A stretch of 64,000 nucleotides of DNA. Source: Phytoseiulus persimilis. Lineage: Eukaryota > Arthropoda > Arachnida > Mesostigmata > Phytoseiidae. Shown piece after piece: positions 1 through 11,607 of the stretch. Made by a program: the position numbers and the translations under genes. How positions within the stretch are numbered: position 1 is the stretch's first letter; each line of letters opens with the position of its first letter. The notes beneath the pieces are model-generated. The model was not told where the DNA came from. It was given only the letters and a program-made list of their open reading frames with translations, and did not search any database. The stretch is from contig CM075101.1 of assembly GCA_037576195.1 (NCBI GenBank), positions 23,374,001 through 23,438,000 of the forward strand, read 5' to 3'.

Positions 1-342
1 ACATGCTCGCCAGTCCACGTTTCGAGAAAGTTTTTAAGATGAGGGTTTTGCAACTTGTCCAGGGGGATATCAGCTTTGAGGAAGGCGTTGCAGAGCTCTC
101 CCGAATACTGACTCTTCTTCGAGCTTCGAGATGACCTGGTCAGATCTTCTCTCTTACTTGACAGAGCGTCGCGCCTTTTCAGAGCCTCTTTGTGCTTCGC
201 TGTGCCGATGTGCTGTTCCAGGGTGAACTTTCTTGGGTTCGCGAGCATCTTCGAGCACGCGATGCACGTAATCGATTCCTCATCGCACTCGAAAACGTCG
301 GATCCGAAAACTTCTGCAAGTTCCCCCGGGGTTGACTTCCTC
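1..342 (-). CDS. CGGBP1-like / hAT-type zinc-finger protein, 5' part only (runs off left edge)
   Basis: An open minus-strand frame runs from a splice-acceptor-like site (polypyrimidine then CCCAG, before 342) to the window edge without a stop. It reads a C-x2-C ... H-x4-H zinc finger (ITCIACSKML, then FTLEQHIGTAKH), a basic/serine linker, and the block LCNAFLKADIPLDKLQNPHL, followed by KNFL. That layout is the N-terminus of CGGBP1 and related hAT transposases: a BED-like finger followed by a 'Lxx(A/S)(N/D)IPLxKxxxPxxxxFL' segment. The transposon at 9135-11599 has the same order of elements. No initiator ATG is visible in this exon, so an upstream exon is expected. It may be a domesticated DNA-binding gene or a transposase; the hAT catalytic core would lie outside the window. 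Homology is clear to me; the exon start is inferred. Confidence 0.7.
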
Positions 343-3300
343 CTGGGAATAATTCAAACGATCTATGGCACAAACACGACTGATGTTAACCCGAAGGGGA
401 CTCTGTGCTAGAATGAATCTGTTCCTAGAGTCAGAACAATTTCTTCCCCGTCGTCTTGTAAATGCAAGATTATCCGTTGACATCTATGTGCCACGATGAT
501 TCAATGCAGCGAGTCGCTTTGGGGAGTTCTCAAGGTTTCCTCTCACACATTTCTGAGCTCTGGCCGAGAATGCTCGATCATCAGAGCTCAGGCTAATCGA
601 GACATCATCCGGGAGCGTCGAATTTCACCTCATACCCGACTGAAATGGAATAGGCGTTGAACAAGCCCGAGAGGGAGCGGAAGCAAGCCCGTCCCGGGAG
701 AACACGATAATCATACTATATCAAGCGACAAACTCATGGTTCAGCGTGAAATTATGAGAATGATGAAGATCCAGATTTTCGGGCCCTCATTGAAATGCTC
801 GTGCCTTCATATTTTTTGTGCATATTTTGGTGTATATTTGCATACTTTAACTGCATATTTTAGTGCATGAAGTCTCTGGCCCTAGTGATGAGCTGTTCCA
901 AGCAAAACGGGGAGCCTCCGTTTGCCACACTGGTCCACTGACTGACACACAGACTTCAACGAATTTATTGACTAGCTCGTCGAGTGGTAGAGAATGGTTT
1001 CGGCCCACTCCTGCTTGATTAGGGAGAAGTTCAATGAAAACCGATTACTCGTATGGGGGTCACTCTGCAAGTCGATTCTTTTGGAGGGAACCCACGGAGC
1101 TTCATCTGCTTATCACTTGGTCGAGGAGGCGGGGGACCCGTGTTGTTGGATCGAATCCGGAGCTCGAAGCGTGGTTTCCGTGAATCTTTCATAGTATTTC
1201 TCTCATGTTCAATATGTTTTGAAACGAGCTTCCAATGAATGTCGATCCATCTGTCTCTTCATCGCTCCCTACGTTGCTCGTGACGACGATTCTTTTCAAT
1301 AGTAGAGCTCATCGCTTGCGTCTCACGTTCTGCAGATCGCTCCGGATTTCCCCAAACTGCAGCGTCACGGGCCGTGGGGTTCCAGACCAGATTCCCGTGT
1401 CTCTCCTTGAGCTCCCGATGTATCTCATTCAGAGGCGGAGGCCGTGGCTTCTTTTTTTGCGATCCGATCGGGGGCCTTGGGCCGTTACCCATAGTGTTGT
1501 GCGCTCTGGTAGATTATACATGGACGTGGGTTCGGTGGACCATGTTGGTTCTCTGCATGGGTTCTCGGTATCATACAATCACTGCGTCGAGTGGGCCCTC
1601 TGGAGGACCTGGACCGTATGGGGCGGGGGAAATTTCCAATTTGAGAGGCAAAAACCTCATAGCTCGCTGTATGCCGTCTCGAGTCTCTGTGGTCGGCGTT
1701 CTCGGAAAAGAGGGCGCTTGTGGACTTGAGGCAACGAATTCGGAAAGATCCGGAATGTCTCATCAGAGTCAATGACGGCAGCCGAGCGCATGGCGATCAT
1801 CAGGTCGTTCGTTCAGAACACTGATATTCGATTCCGTCTTCGAATAGGAGGGATTCAGCTTCTGACATGGCTTGGGCCCATTCTCCTCGGAAAAGTTACC
1901 CATCCGCGCGACTCTGCGATTGGGCGCATGATTCCGCGCTCCCACTGAAATTCTCTCCACCGCAACGAGTGTCAATAGTGATACCCCTATCTCGTTCGCA
2001 TAGTGATCCATGTCTGGAAGATGGAGGAATCTATGTCTGGGTTTCTCACAGATGCTCCGCGGAGCTCGACGTGAATCTCCCTCACGCTTCTCCACTGCCT
2101 GAACCGAACAGCTTGCTTCATCGCTTCCTTGGATTTGCGGTAGATGGACTCTCTCTCTCTCTGTCTCTCTCTACCGAAGCGTGACGGAGGGACCCAGTGT
2201 TCCTCGAGACGTGGAGCTCATGAACCTTGAAGGAAATTCATCAAGCATCAGAGCTGATGATGACCCTAGAACGAGGGTAGCTGTACCGGGAATGAATTCT
2301 ACAAAATCTCGCGTTTGGAGCATACTCCGTATGAAACACGCGCCCGTTCGGGAACGGTGGCTCACAGGATGAGCTCGGGGCGCGAGTTTGTCCTTGATCG
2401 AAAACTAAGAACACATCCAAAAAAATCCGGCAGTCTAGAAACTTCTCCTTCAGAATCTCCCTCACGAAGAATCACGCGCACGCCCCTGATCCCATTGAGC
2501 GAAATCTCCTTCATACGCGAGACCTCAGGATATTGTGAGCAAGGAGCGCATAATGAGCTTCCAACCTCCACCATGACGATTCGTGCGGGACATCCGGCTT
2601 CTCGCTCGCAAGTGCCAGGAAAATACAGTATTCTGTTGTTTCTTGTCCACCCCATGAGGGCTACGCTCAGTTTCGAACCCCGAGCTGCCCCTGTAGACTG
2701 GGACTTTGTTCGGTTCGCGACCATTCATATTGAGTTTTCGGATTCCTCACCTTGGGCTTTGGTCACACGCCTGGATTCTGGACTCGAGTCCGTGTATGAA
2801 AATGCAGGCTGAACAAGGTTTGATACACCCGTTCCGAATAAACCCAGCGTACATAATTGTTGATAATCTTAAACTTCCCCCCTCCCCAAAACTCTTCGAA
2901 AATACTCCGAAGGGTGCATTAAAATCTGAAAAAAAAGCTGGGTACGCCCCTGCTAATACTATCGTGCAGTTCTCGGAATCACCCCATTTTTAATTTTGGT
3001 TTCCTCAGAGGAAAGGTGTTATTCCCATCCAGAGTGGGTTTGAAGAAGCTCCAAATCAGTCCCGACTTTGGTGATGCACAATGTCCAACCAAAAATATGT
3101 AATAACGCTCAACACAACACGTCCGATCACGGCTGAATTGGGACAAATCTCTTCTTCGTCGCCTGCGCCCTCATCGAATCATGGAAACAATGAGAGACGC
3201 CCATGTCCACATGAACATCCTATTCGCCACTTTTCAGCCTTCTCGCGAAGGCGAGACCGGTCTCGAGTTCTTCCTCTTGGTGGGCGGTCCTTCTAACGTC

Positions 3301-5126
3301 TAGATCTTTCTGGTATTCGTGCCATGCGTTGAGCTTGAGTCCCGTGTTTGTTAGGTTCTCTCCTCCCGCCAGGGCTGGTTAAAAGATGTACGGACTCTCG
3401 AGGTCAAGACCGAGCACTGCCTTGAAGGTCTTCCGACTGTCCAGGCTCATCGTACTGGTCTCAAGCAGGGTTCCGTACGATTCTGCACGAACCGCACAGA
3501 ACGATTGTCATGATTTCGAGCTAGGATGTGTTTATTGCCAGTGTAAGGGGCCTTTGCAATAGGTTTCCGGAACAAAGAAAAACAACAGCGACGGAATCTG
3601 GGAATGCCGCCCCTGGAACATGAGCTTATTAACTTCTGCGATCAGACAACATGATTTTTATTCTTCAATTTCTCTCGATTATTGAACTTCCATCCAAAAA
3701 ATATTGCAGCGACGCCTGTGAAGGAACCGCCCCTGCGATCGTGCTGTTCGCTTTACTCACGATCGTACATGTGGACGACACTTCATCCTTTGAGTATATC
3801 CAACGACGCAGATATCAGCAGAAATTGTCTCATCGGCTGATTCGATGACTGATGACGTTGGGTTCGGGAATGTTTTTGAGGCGTCGCTGTCGTTGATAGA
3901 GCGGAAATCTGTGCCAAAGAGTTCGAGCCTCAGCGGGGAGGCCCTTCCAGGCCACTTCATGGAGGTTTCCGGAGCCCCCAAGCTGATTCAACTGGTCCTT
4001 GTGCGGCGCCACGGCCGAATCGGGAGACGATTTTGAAAAAGAGGAACGCTCTTCGGGTGACGGTATGGCTAATGGAAGTGAAGGTGGGGCGGACACTGAT
4101 TCCTCAACTTTTCTGAGTTCTATTACGATTCGCCAAACTCATTCGACTTATCATGACCTTGAAGCATTAGATTTACAGAGAAAGCGATCCAGTAATAATT
4201 GCAGAGGTCCTGATGAAAAAAGTCTACCTAGCTAAGACATCTTCTGGAGCAAGTTTCCCCGTCTCTCGTGAAGTTCCTCGTGAATAAGAGGGATGGTCTC
4301 GGGTGAAATTAGTGTTCAAGTTGACGGATGAAATTTCATTTGGAGCAGAGAGCCTCTTTGAAGCAACCACTTGATGGCGAAATCCCTCTCAGTACCGCAT
4401 GACTAACTCTTTATACTGAAGACTTTTGCGAATGAGCACCTTCCATATCGGAGACTTTCCTCATGAACGACTCGTCTGGTGCACATGACATCGGAATCCG
4501 TCCTCGAAAAAATGGTCCTCCCGAATTTCCCTTGAGCAGAAGGAAAGTGCCCCTATCAATATAAGGTAAGCTGTGGTGATGAGCTCTGTTCATGGGTGAA
4601 GTGACAGACAGAATTACTCCATCGCAGAAAGAGGATTTCATTGAGGATTGAAGGTCTGTCACGCCTCGAGGGCGTCGCCGACCTCTTTCATCGACTGTCG
4701 AGACTCCACATCTCAGACTCTAGATGTTCCCGTTGTTCCTCTCCGCTTTGGCTGCCCATCGACCGGTCGTTGTGGCGACGGCGGCGTACGATAAGACGTA
4801 GTTGCTCCTGCGGCTTGCGGCGAACGTCTCTGGACCAAGAATCAACGTTGCCGCTGAACGCATGGTAGGCCCCATGATCGACAAGTTATCCGTAGGCACA
4901 GCCTAGCAGAGGGACGAGGTTCGACCCAAGACGCAGGAGAGCGTCCTCGTTGGATGACTTCGCTGCTGATCCGCCGAGGATGTCTTAGGCGAGCTCCAGA
5001 CTCAATTGCGTGGATGATAGAAGACGGGGGAAAGCCAGAGAAGTCGCGATCTTGAGACAAGGGCAACCAAGAGCGACTGGAAAATGCGCGTTATCAGCCT
5101 GCTGTTATTCCGAACGGTAGGTTCAG
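343..5126. other. No supported gene; non-coding or unresolved
   Basis: I see no ORF here with recognisable homology. Several frames of 60-165 codons occur on both strands at once, as chance predicts at this base composition. Minus-strand frames near 1780-2150 and 1260-1500 look mildly protein-like but lack consistent splice sites. A CT microsatellite lies at about 2150-2173, and a possible hAT-end relic at about 780-885 is listed separately. Confidence 0.4.
780..885. repeat. Possible hAT/MITE relic with GCATATTTT subterminal repeats
   Basis: Between two GGGCC-containing ends lies an AT-rich core with repeated GCATATTT-like motifs (about 810-870). The right end, read inward on the minus strand, is TAGGGCCAGAGACTTCATGC, resembling hAT termini with subterminal ATATGCA repeats. 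The left end shares only the GGGCC core and an ATGC, and I find no matching 8-bp target duplication. It could be a truncated or decayed non-autonomous element, or chance. Confidence 0.3.
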
Positions 5127-5556
5127 TTATGTTTTGGCGGAGCCAAAGAGGAAGCGTTCGGCCGCAAGAATCGGATGGAGCAGGACTTCTTCTGGAGAAA
5201 CATCTAGCTCTTTGAACGCAGGGAGAATGTCGTGGTGGACAGATTCCCGCGTGAGAGCTGATCAGGGGGAGAAGCGAGTATTCATCCAGACACGCATTCC
5301 AGCTCTAGTTCCAGCATCCGATTCTCGACTGGAGCGGTCAGATAAGGTCAGCCTTGCCAGAAGTTCCTGCCGATAGTACTATCGGTGCAGGCAGATGTCT
5401 GGATGTGCAGCCGATAGCCACGGGTCCAGCACCGGCTGTCCTCACCGCCTGAGCGATAAACCTCGTCCCGAACTCCTGTTCGGCTGCTTCCTCAGCTATG
5501 ATGAGGTCACAAATGCTAGCCAAGGCTCGAATAGGACACTCCAGCACATGGAAGAT
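5127..5556 (-). CDS. Unidentified two-exon ORF pair (putative gene, 3' part)
   Basis: Exon-like frame 5446-5556 begins after a good acceptor (a run of pyrimidines ending CGTCGAG). It encodes an amphipathic stretch containing ECPIRALASICDLIIAEEAA and ends at a GTGAGG donor. A second frame, 5127-5257, begins after CTTCTCCCCCTGATCAG and encodes ...HHDILPAFKELDVSPEE... up to a TAA. The donor is phase 0, but the second frame needs phase 1, so the joined model is not consistent as drawn and an exon may be missing. A faint resemblance of the first frame to the pyruvate kinase C-domain is not convincing. Function unknown. Confidence 0.3.
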
Positions 5557-5828
5557 CTCGACGACAGTGAGAAAAAGAAGGGGTGTCAGGTTGTTAGGTT
5601 TCGCGAGCCCGAAATTCTGCGAGCCGAAAGTTCCTCGAGCCCGATTCCCCCTGCGCCCGAGAACCCTTCCGCTCTATGGGAGACTCAATCAAACTCAATG
5701 AAGCTTCCGTGTCTGCGCAGGTGTCTCATACCGCAACGATTGGGGTGCCTAAGTTCGAGCATTGGGGCCGAGGGCTGACAAGGCATGTCGAATGAGGTCG
5801 AACGACGTCCTTCGTTCTCACTGTCCTA

Positions 5829-6442
5829 TCCCAGTTACCCGAATCCCAGTTACCCGACTCCAAATTACCCTCTCTCACCGCCAAATCCTCACGCTCTAGA
5901 GTCTAGGTCTAGAGTCACGACGGATCCCTAGGAGAAGCACAGGAACTGACTGAAAGAGATATCCAAAGAGATTATTCAGAGTCGTGTTCGTGCAGTGAAG
6001 TACAGTGCTGGGTTAGGTTAAATCAGGCTCTTTGTGAATCCTCTATTTACCATATCAGAATTGAATCTGAACCATCTTAAGACCCAAGCCCACCGCCCGC
6101 AATGGGATTTGCGAGGCGATAGGGACTGTTACTGAAGCAATACTCCGGTGATTCCGGTGCACTCCTGAGGGCTGGCTGAGAGGTTCAGCCGGAAAACAAA
6201 AAAAAAAGGCTCTTTGTGAAGGACGTCTCCACGGAGACCTACTAGAAATATCGTGAACTTCAATCAAGATAGGAGACTGGAACTTTTGGGTAACGTCATC
6301 CTTGAGGGAGAGGCAGTATTGGCTGACTTGAACTTCCGAAGTTCTGTCGGCGCGCGAATCGGACATGGAGTTCAGCGCATGAGGATTTAGCGGTGAGAGA
6401 GGGTGATTTGGATTCGAGTAACTGGGATTCGGGTAACTGGTA
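5829..6442. mobile_element. 614-bp foldback/MITE-like element with 66-bp inverted arms
   Basis: Arm 5829-5894 and the reverse complement of arm 6377-6442 match at about 60 of 66 positions. Each arm contains a 15-bp direct duplication (CCCAGTTACCCGAAT-like) and a CTCTCTCACCGC motif. The roughly 480-bp interior has no convincing ORF. This is the structure of a foldback or MITE-type non-autonomous element. I did not find a clear target-site duplication, so the superfamily is unknown. Confidence 0.65.
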
Positions 6443-6629
6443 CCCGACCGTTCTCACCATACTCCGATGATGATTCCGCCATGCTACCCGGATTCCATGC
6501 GGGTGATACCGAGGTCGATCCGACATACCTTTCAGGTTCAATGGAGGCGATTCCTAGTTCACTCTCACCAGAAAATTAACTAAAACCTAAAACTTGATAA
6601 AATGCTGCAGATAAGGACTCTGAATCTGA

Positions 6630-6960
6630 TTATATTTTTCGGGGCCCGACGATTCGATTCCGAGGTCGCTCTGACCATCTTTTTCAGGTGCAATGGAGGT
6701 GATTCCGGGGTCGATCTGACCATATTCCTCTGGGCCCCAAGAAGTGGTTTCGAGGTCGATCCGACCATCCTTTTTAGGCGCCAAAAAGATGATTCCGAGG
6801 TCTGGTGAGGATCTCACCATATTTTTGGGGGGTTCTCCGATGACCTCCATAGACCCCAGAGAGAGAGACCTCCATGGAATTCGAAATGTGTGGTCAGATG
6901 AATCTCGGAATCACCTCGATAGATCCCCCGAAATATGGTCAGATCCAGACGGACTCAACT
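6630..6960. repeat. Degenerate ~50-bp tandem repeat with an inverted copy
   Basis: At least four tandem units of about 48-50 bp share a core close to GATTCCGAGGTCGATCTGAC followed by CATATTTTT. They are clearest at 6655-6840, with an outlying related unit near 6510-6560. At about 6890-6955 the same core appears inverted (GGTCAGATC ... CGGAATCACC), so the array folds back on itself. Short ORFs here are just repeat translations (GPEEYGQID-type). It may be a satellite or the inside of a mobile element. Confidence 0.6.
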
Positions 6961-9134
6961 TCGAAGTACGATCTGAGCCAGGAGAGGCATCCTTCGGCAC
7001 CATTCGGCAACTCTCCGGCGAGCTCACGGCTGCGGCACCCCCCGACCCCCCTGGATTTCGATGCCGGAAAATTTTGACGACCTCTGCTCTGGCAAGTTAA
7101 ATTTGGTGAATTGGAGAATACGCAGAAGCGGCAAGAGGACACGCGACAGAGCTCTAGCACAATGGCGAGTATGTCTGGTGAGATGAAGTGTTGAATATTC
7201 TGGGGAGCGTTCGATTTTTCTCGCCCATGGATGACACTCCAGAGTCCGTACAGAGCGAAGAAGGTTCTCGAACTTTCGCCAAGCCTCAAGTTGTCTTTGG
7301 GCTCGAGGGATTTGAAGCTCGACGGATTTCGGGCTCGAGGGAAGTCGGGCTCGCGCGACTGTACCTGTCAGACTGTTCTTTGCTGTCCCCTCTCGGAACC
7401 GCTTCAGCTGGTCGGGAACGCCTTCCGAGCCGCAACTTGTGGTCGGAGGGACCGGTGAAGACGGAGGATTGGGGTCAGAGTCTTCCTCGCTCAGGCTCAA
7501 TCATCAATTGCTCAGTTCTCTAATGAAACGTCGGAGGAAGTGATTGACATGAATCGGAGCAGAAGTGAACAACCGTTCAATTTGCGGGTCGCACAGTTCC
7601 GAGCATCCGACTCTGAACCCTGCTGCTGCCTCTATCGTCGTTCCTCACTCCTGTCATCGAGTTTGGTGTTCGTCTTCCGATCTCGGAGAGTCTTCTCTCA
7701 GCCTCTGATGGCTCGATCCGTCGAAGAATGCGTGCATCCTGATGCAGTGGATTTCAACTCCTCAGAGTTTTCATTCAGCATCTTCAACTCCTCAAGCTAT
7801 ACTCGCTGGATCAAATGGTCGACCAACCTGGTAAAACAACTTCCAGCCACCTGCCCCTATCTCGTTCATATGGTTGGGAACCGAAAAACTCAAAACGGCC
7901 ATGTCTCGAGAACCGCTCGAGCTACAGCGTCGAGAGACATTTTATTGGAAAGCTCCTCGCGCAGGCTTCCCGCGACAACGGATCGACCGAATCGTAGAGC
8001 CAGAAGGATCCAACATTACTATTTCTCAATGTTGGAAAGCTCCCTGGTGAAGCTTTCTGTGCTTTTCTCCCACGCGGTCTGTATCGCGTGTCCCACTCTG
8101 TGTTCCGTCGGGAAGTAGCCAGCAAGCATTGCGAAGCACACTGCAGTCCCGCAAGTTCTATCGAAATCAATAGGATGCTGCATGGCTCGCGATCACTACA
8201 TATGACTCGGGACTGCTGCGATTTCGAGTATTCGATTCCCCATGCCTAAGATTTCATCCTCACCAAGGATATTTTCGTCCCTTATGTTCCAAGTGTGTCA
8301 GAGAAGACTGATCCATGTGCCGACCTGATCAGTGAACTTGCAAGCAGAACCAGAGAGCGCCCAACCGGGGAAGAAGACGTGTACCTGAGCCGGGTGTTCC
8401 GGTTCACAGACAATGTTCGTTACGCGTAGCTCTGAAAATTCATGGAGTCTCAAAATTCCATGTGTGCAGGCGCGGCTTATCGAGTATCAGACAGTTCAGC
8501 TGCTGCAGTCGGTATACGTCTAGAGGCAGTCGTTGAGCGCGACGGCCGGCTTCATCAGCTCAACGCAGCAAAGCTCAGCATGTTCAGTATGTGTTTAGGT
8601 TATGGGGGATGGGTCCATGAAACTCACAGAATGTATCGGATAGTCAGGTCTCAGGAAGTTGCGAGCGCTCTTGTAAAGAGACTTTCGGAAACTCGGAGTG
8701 TGCATCAACGATTTATGCAACTTCAACTTCAAGAATAACTGTCTCCGTCAAAGTCGGTGTCAACCACCACCCGAAGGTAGCAGCAATTGCAAATTACATG
8801 TGATGAAACTCCTTCTGAAGACCTGATGAGTCCGTCATCGTCTGCCACGTTCCGATGTATGCGAAAGATGAGCTGATCCGCTCCGTCTCCATCGACCTGC
8901 TATCATTCCAGACTTCTCGTGGCGCATACGTTCTCCAACGGGGAACCTCAAAAGGTGCGTATCAGCGGCGATCGCCTTCGGGGCCAGAAGAGGAACATAT
9001 GTGCAACATTTGGACAAAATTTCTGCCAGTGGCTTGAACGGAATCTCCTACAGTTAAGATCCCCTATACGCCACGCACACAGCCACTTGGGCTGAAAGCC
9101 CGGGTGCTGGGACTGAATCTGGATCGGTGTTTAC
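6961..9134. other. No supported gene
   Basis: The longest plus-strand frame (7540-8118, 192 codons, first codon ATG) has no family motif that I recognise and overlaps open frames on the other strand. Short GGGCTCGAGG-type repeats lie at 7290-7360 and have inverted relatives near 5600-5650. Nothing else can be supported. Confidence 0.35.
9127..9134. repeat. Target-site duplication, left copy
   Basis: GTGTTTAC sits directly outside the left terminal repeat and matches GTGATTAC at 11600-11607 in 7 of 8 bases. Confidence 0.8.
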
Positions 9135-11599
9135 TAGAGCCTGGAAGTCCAGGCAAAATGCCATATATGCCTGAAAATGCCTATTTCGGGGTTTGCCTCA
9201 ACATCTTGCCTATTTCTGTTTCTCACTAGGCATTTTGCCTATTTTCATGTTTTTCTCGTTGCGTTGCGCTGGCTCGACGTTCCGAGGAAGGGCCACGGCG
9301 TCAACCGGCCCTCGCCGTCAGCTAGGCCATAGCGTCAACCAAGCCTTGGGGGCATCAGGAGCCATAACCTAATCTCACCGAATCCCCCGCATAATGACGA
9401 ACGCGCTGGCTGTCGATCCGCTCACTCGCCCAAGCCGTGACCTAACCTCACCCAATCTCCGATTGACGCCGCGGCGCAGTTAACGCGTGTCTCCGGGGAA
9501 TGAGCCAAAAGGATACCAAGATCAAGGCCATATTTTCTTTTGAGAGCCGACTTTCGGTTCACATGTGTATCGAATGATTCCGGATTCGTTTGTGACAGAG
9601 CTTTGCGATTCAGCCCCGCAGCATCCTCACATTGTTGCTTCCAGAATTGGCAGTTGTCGAGGAACCGAAAACTGGAGCTCTCGAATGTTAGCGCATCGTT
9701 GCGGTGATAGAGCGGGTGTGATAGGTGCACGACAGAGTCACTTTCAATGCTGCCCAACACACACGTGGAGCAATAACAGAAAGGACCTGCCACGACAGCG
9801 GCACTCGTTAGGTGATACACTTGATTCGCTCGAATCAGTCAATGCTCATTTTCGTTCTCAATCTTGACACTGATTCCTCAACACCTAGTGCGCAACCCAG
9901 TGCGATTTTACTGGCGTGGTTGATGTTGTGACGATGCCGAAGCAAGCGAAGAGCCTGAGAAGCAGATTGCAGCGATACGTCGAGGAGTTCGGGAGCGAAG
10001 CGTTTATGACCGATGGAAAGGTGTTGACTTGTAAGTTGTGTGAAAAAAAAGTGAACAATGAGAAAAAATATTACGTCCAGCAACACGTCGAAAGCGCTGG
10101 ACACAAGAACCAGACGCAACGCCGTTCAGCGAGTATTCCTAACACGTGCTTGATCTCGAATTTTCCCGAGATATCGATCAGGGAGAGCGTGTTCAACATG
10201 GACCTCTGTACGATGCTCGTTGAATCGAATATACCGCTCTACAAAACTCACGATCCGTCCTTCCGTAAATTTCTGCAAAAGTATTGTAAGAATGAGGTTC
10301 CCGACCACACAACGCTGCGCAACCGTTACTTGAGATAGCTGTATGATGCCACCATAGGGAAGATCCGGCACGCTGTCGGAAACAATCGAATTTGGATCTC
10401 AGTTGATGAGACAACCGATGTAAGGGGTCGGTTTGTTGTGAACACGATTGTTGGTTGTATGCCACCAGAGCGATCCTCTAGCCCCTTCCTGTTATCTTCG
10501 GCTGTACAGGAGCACACCAACCACGCAAGCATCGCTCATACCTTCACAAACTCGCTGACGTCGTTATGGCCCGATGGTTTCAGGCATGATAACGTGATGC
10601 TCTTCGTTACCGATGCTGCACCCTATATGAAAAAGGCGGCTCGGGGTCTGAATGTGTTATTTCCCAATATGGTCCACATAACTTGTGTCGCTCACGGAGC
10701 GCATAGAGTATCCGAACAAATTCGCGACTCCTTCCCGATGGTCGACAAACTGGTTGCGAAAGTGAAAAAAATATTTGTGAAGGCCCCGTCGCGAATCCGT
10801 TTCTTTCAAAATATTGCACCCAATGTGCCGCTTCCGCCAGAGCCCGTTGTGACGCGGTGGGGCACATGGCTCTCAGCTGCTCTGTACTACGCCAAGTTTT
10901 TCGATGAGATCAAAAGCGTTGTGACGGCGCTGGATGCCAACGAAGCCGTTAGCATCAAAAGATCACAAGAGCTTATGGGAGAGCGCTCTTTCAAGGCGGA
11001 TCTTATTTACATAGCATCGAATTACTCGACCATTCCAGAATACATTAAAAAGCCAGAATGTACGACTCTTCCGCTCAGAGAAACAATCGAAGTCTTCCAA
11101 GACTTACGGAAATGCATCGACGCTGTCGAAGGAGCCCCAGCACAGTTTATCAAGAACAAAATGAAGCACGTCTTGGAGAATAACACGGGTTGCAAGATCA
11201 TGGTAGAGATAGAGGAAGCGGTGCGAGGAAAAGTCGTTGGCGATGACATTTCGCATCTTTCGGTTGCCGATATCTCATCATTCATGTACGCGCCCTTGGT
11301 CAGCGTAGATGTGGAAAGGTGTTTTTCACGTTATGAGGCACCTCTCTCAGACCGACGGTACGGCCTGGCCACGGAGAATCTCAAATATCAGATTATACCC
11401 TTGTGTAACTCAACTGCGTTCGAATAAAGTTGTTCCGACGCTCTGAAGACCCCCCCCCCCCCCCCTGAGGTTATGCTTCATTCAGATCATTCTGTTTTCA
11501 ACGCCTTTTTTGTCGAACCCAACTGCCTTTTTCCAGTTTTTTGATGTCTTTTTGCCCGCCTTTTCCCGACTTTCTTAGTGCCTGAACTCCCAGGCTCCA
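9135..11599 (+). mobile_element. hAT DNA transposon, nearly complete
   Basis: The left end TAGAGCCTGGAAGTCCAGGC and the reverse complement of the right end, TGGAGCCTGGGAGTTCAGGC, match at 17 of 20 bases. They are flanked by GTGTTTAC (9127-9134) and GTGATTAC (11600-11607), an 8-bp target duplication with one mismatch; 8 bp is diagnostic of hAT. Subterminal repeats occur at both ends: TGCCTATTT/GGCATTTTG near 9165-9255 and GCCTTTTT-like copies near 11505-11570. These are likely transposase-binding sites. A transposase reading frame occupies 9934-11427. A run of about 18 C residues follows it near 11449. The high terminal and duplication identity suggests a fairly recent insertion. Confidence 0.9.
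9934..11427 (+). pseudogene. hAT transposase with one in-frame TAG
   Basis: The ATG at 9934 (context ACGATGCCGAAG) opens a 498-codon frame broken only by TAG at 10336-10338. The frame continues unchanged on both sides. Visible parts are a BED/CGGBP1-like finger (CKLC ... H-x4-H, residues ~30-60) and the CGGBP1-type block (SNIPLYK...FRKFLQKY). The first catalytic Asp lies in ISVDETTD (D158), the second in FVTDAAP. The C-terminal dimerisation segment is VSVDVERCFSRYEAPLSDRR, the usual hAT 'ER.FS' region. With the stop the product would be a 134-residue finger-only protein, so the copy is probably not autonomous unless the stop is read through or is a sequencing error. Frame, motifs and stop are seen directly; loss of function is inferred. 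Confidence 0.88.
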
Positions 11600-11607
11600 G
11601 TGATTAC
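11600..11607. repeat. Target-site duplication, right copy
   Basis: GTGATTAC sits directly outside the right terminal repeat and pairs with the left copy at 9127-9134. Confidence 0.8.

Noticed and set aside
1235-1775. Long overlapping ORFs on both strands
   Set aside because: No homology, no coherent splicing, and both strands open, as expected for shadow frames.
5338-5547. Pyruvate kinase C-terminal fragment
   Set aside because: A few residues line up (P-x-x-A-L, IAxAV, TSGK), but spacing is wrong, a stop follows, and the LSGETA motif is absent upstream.
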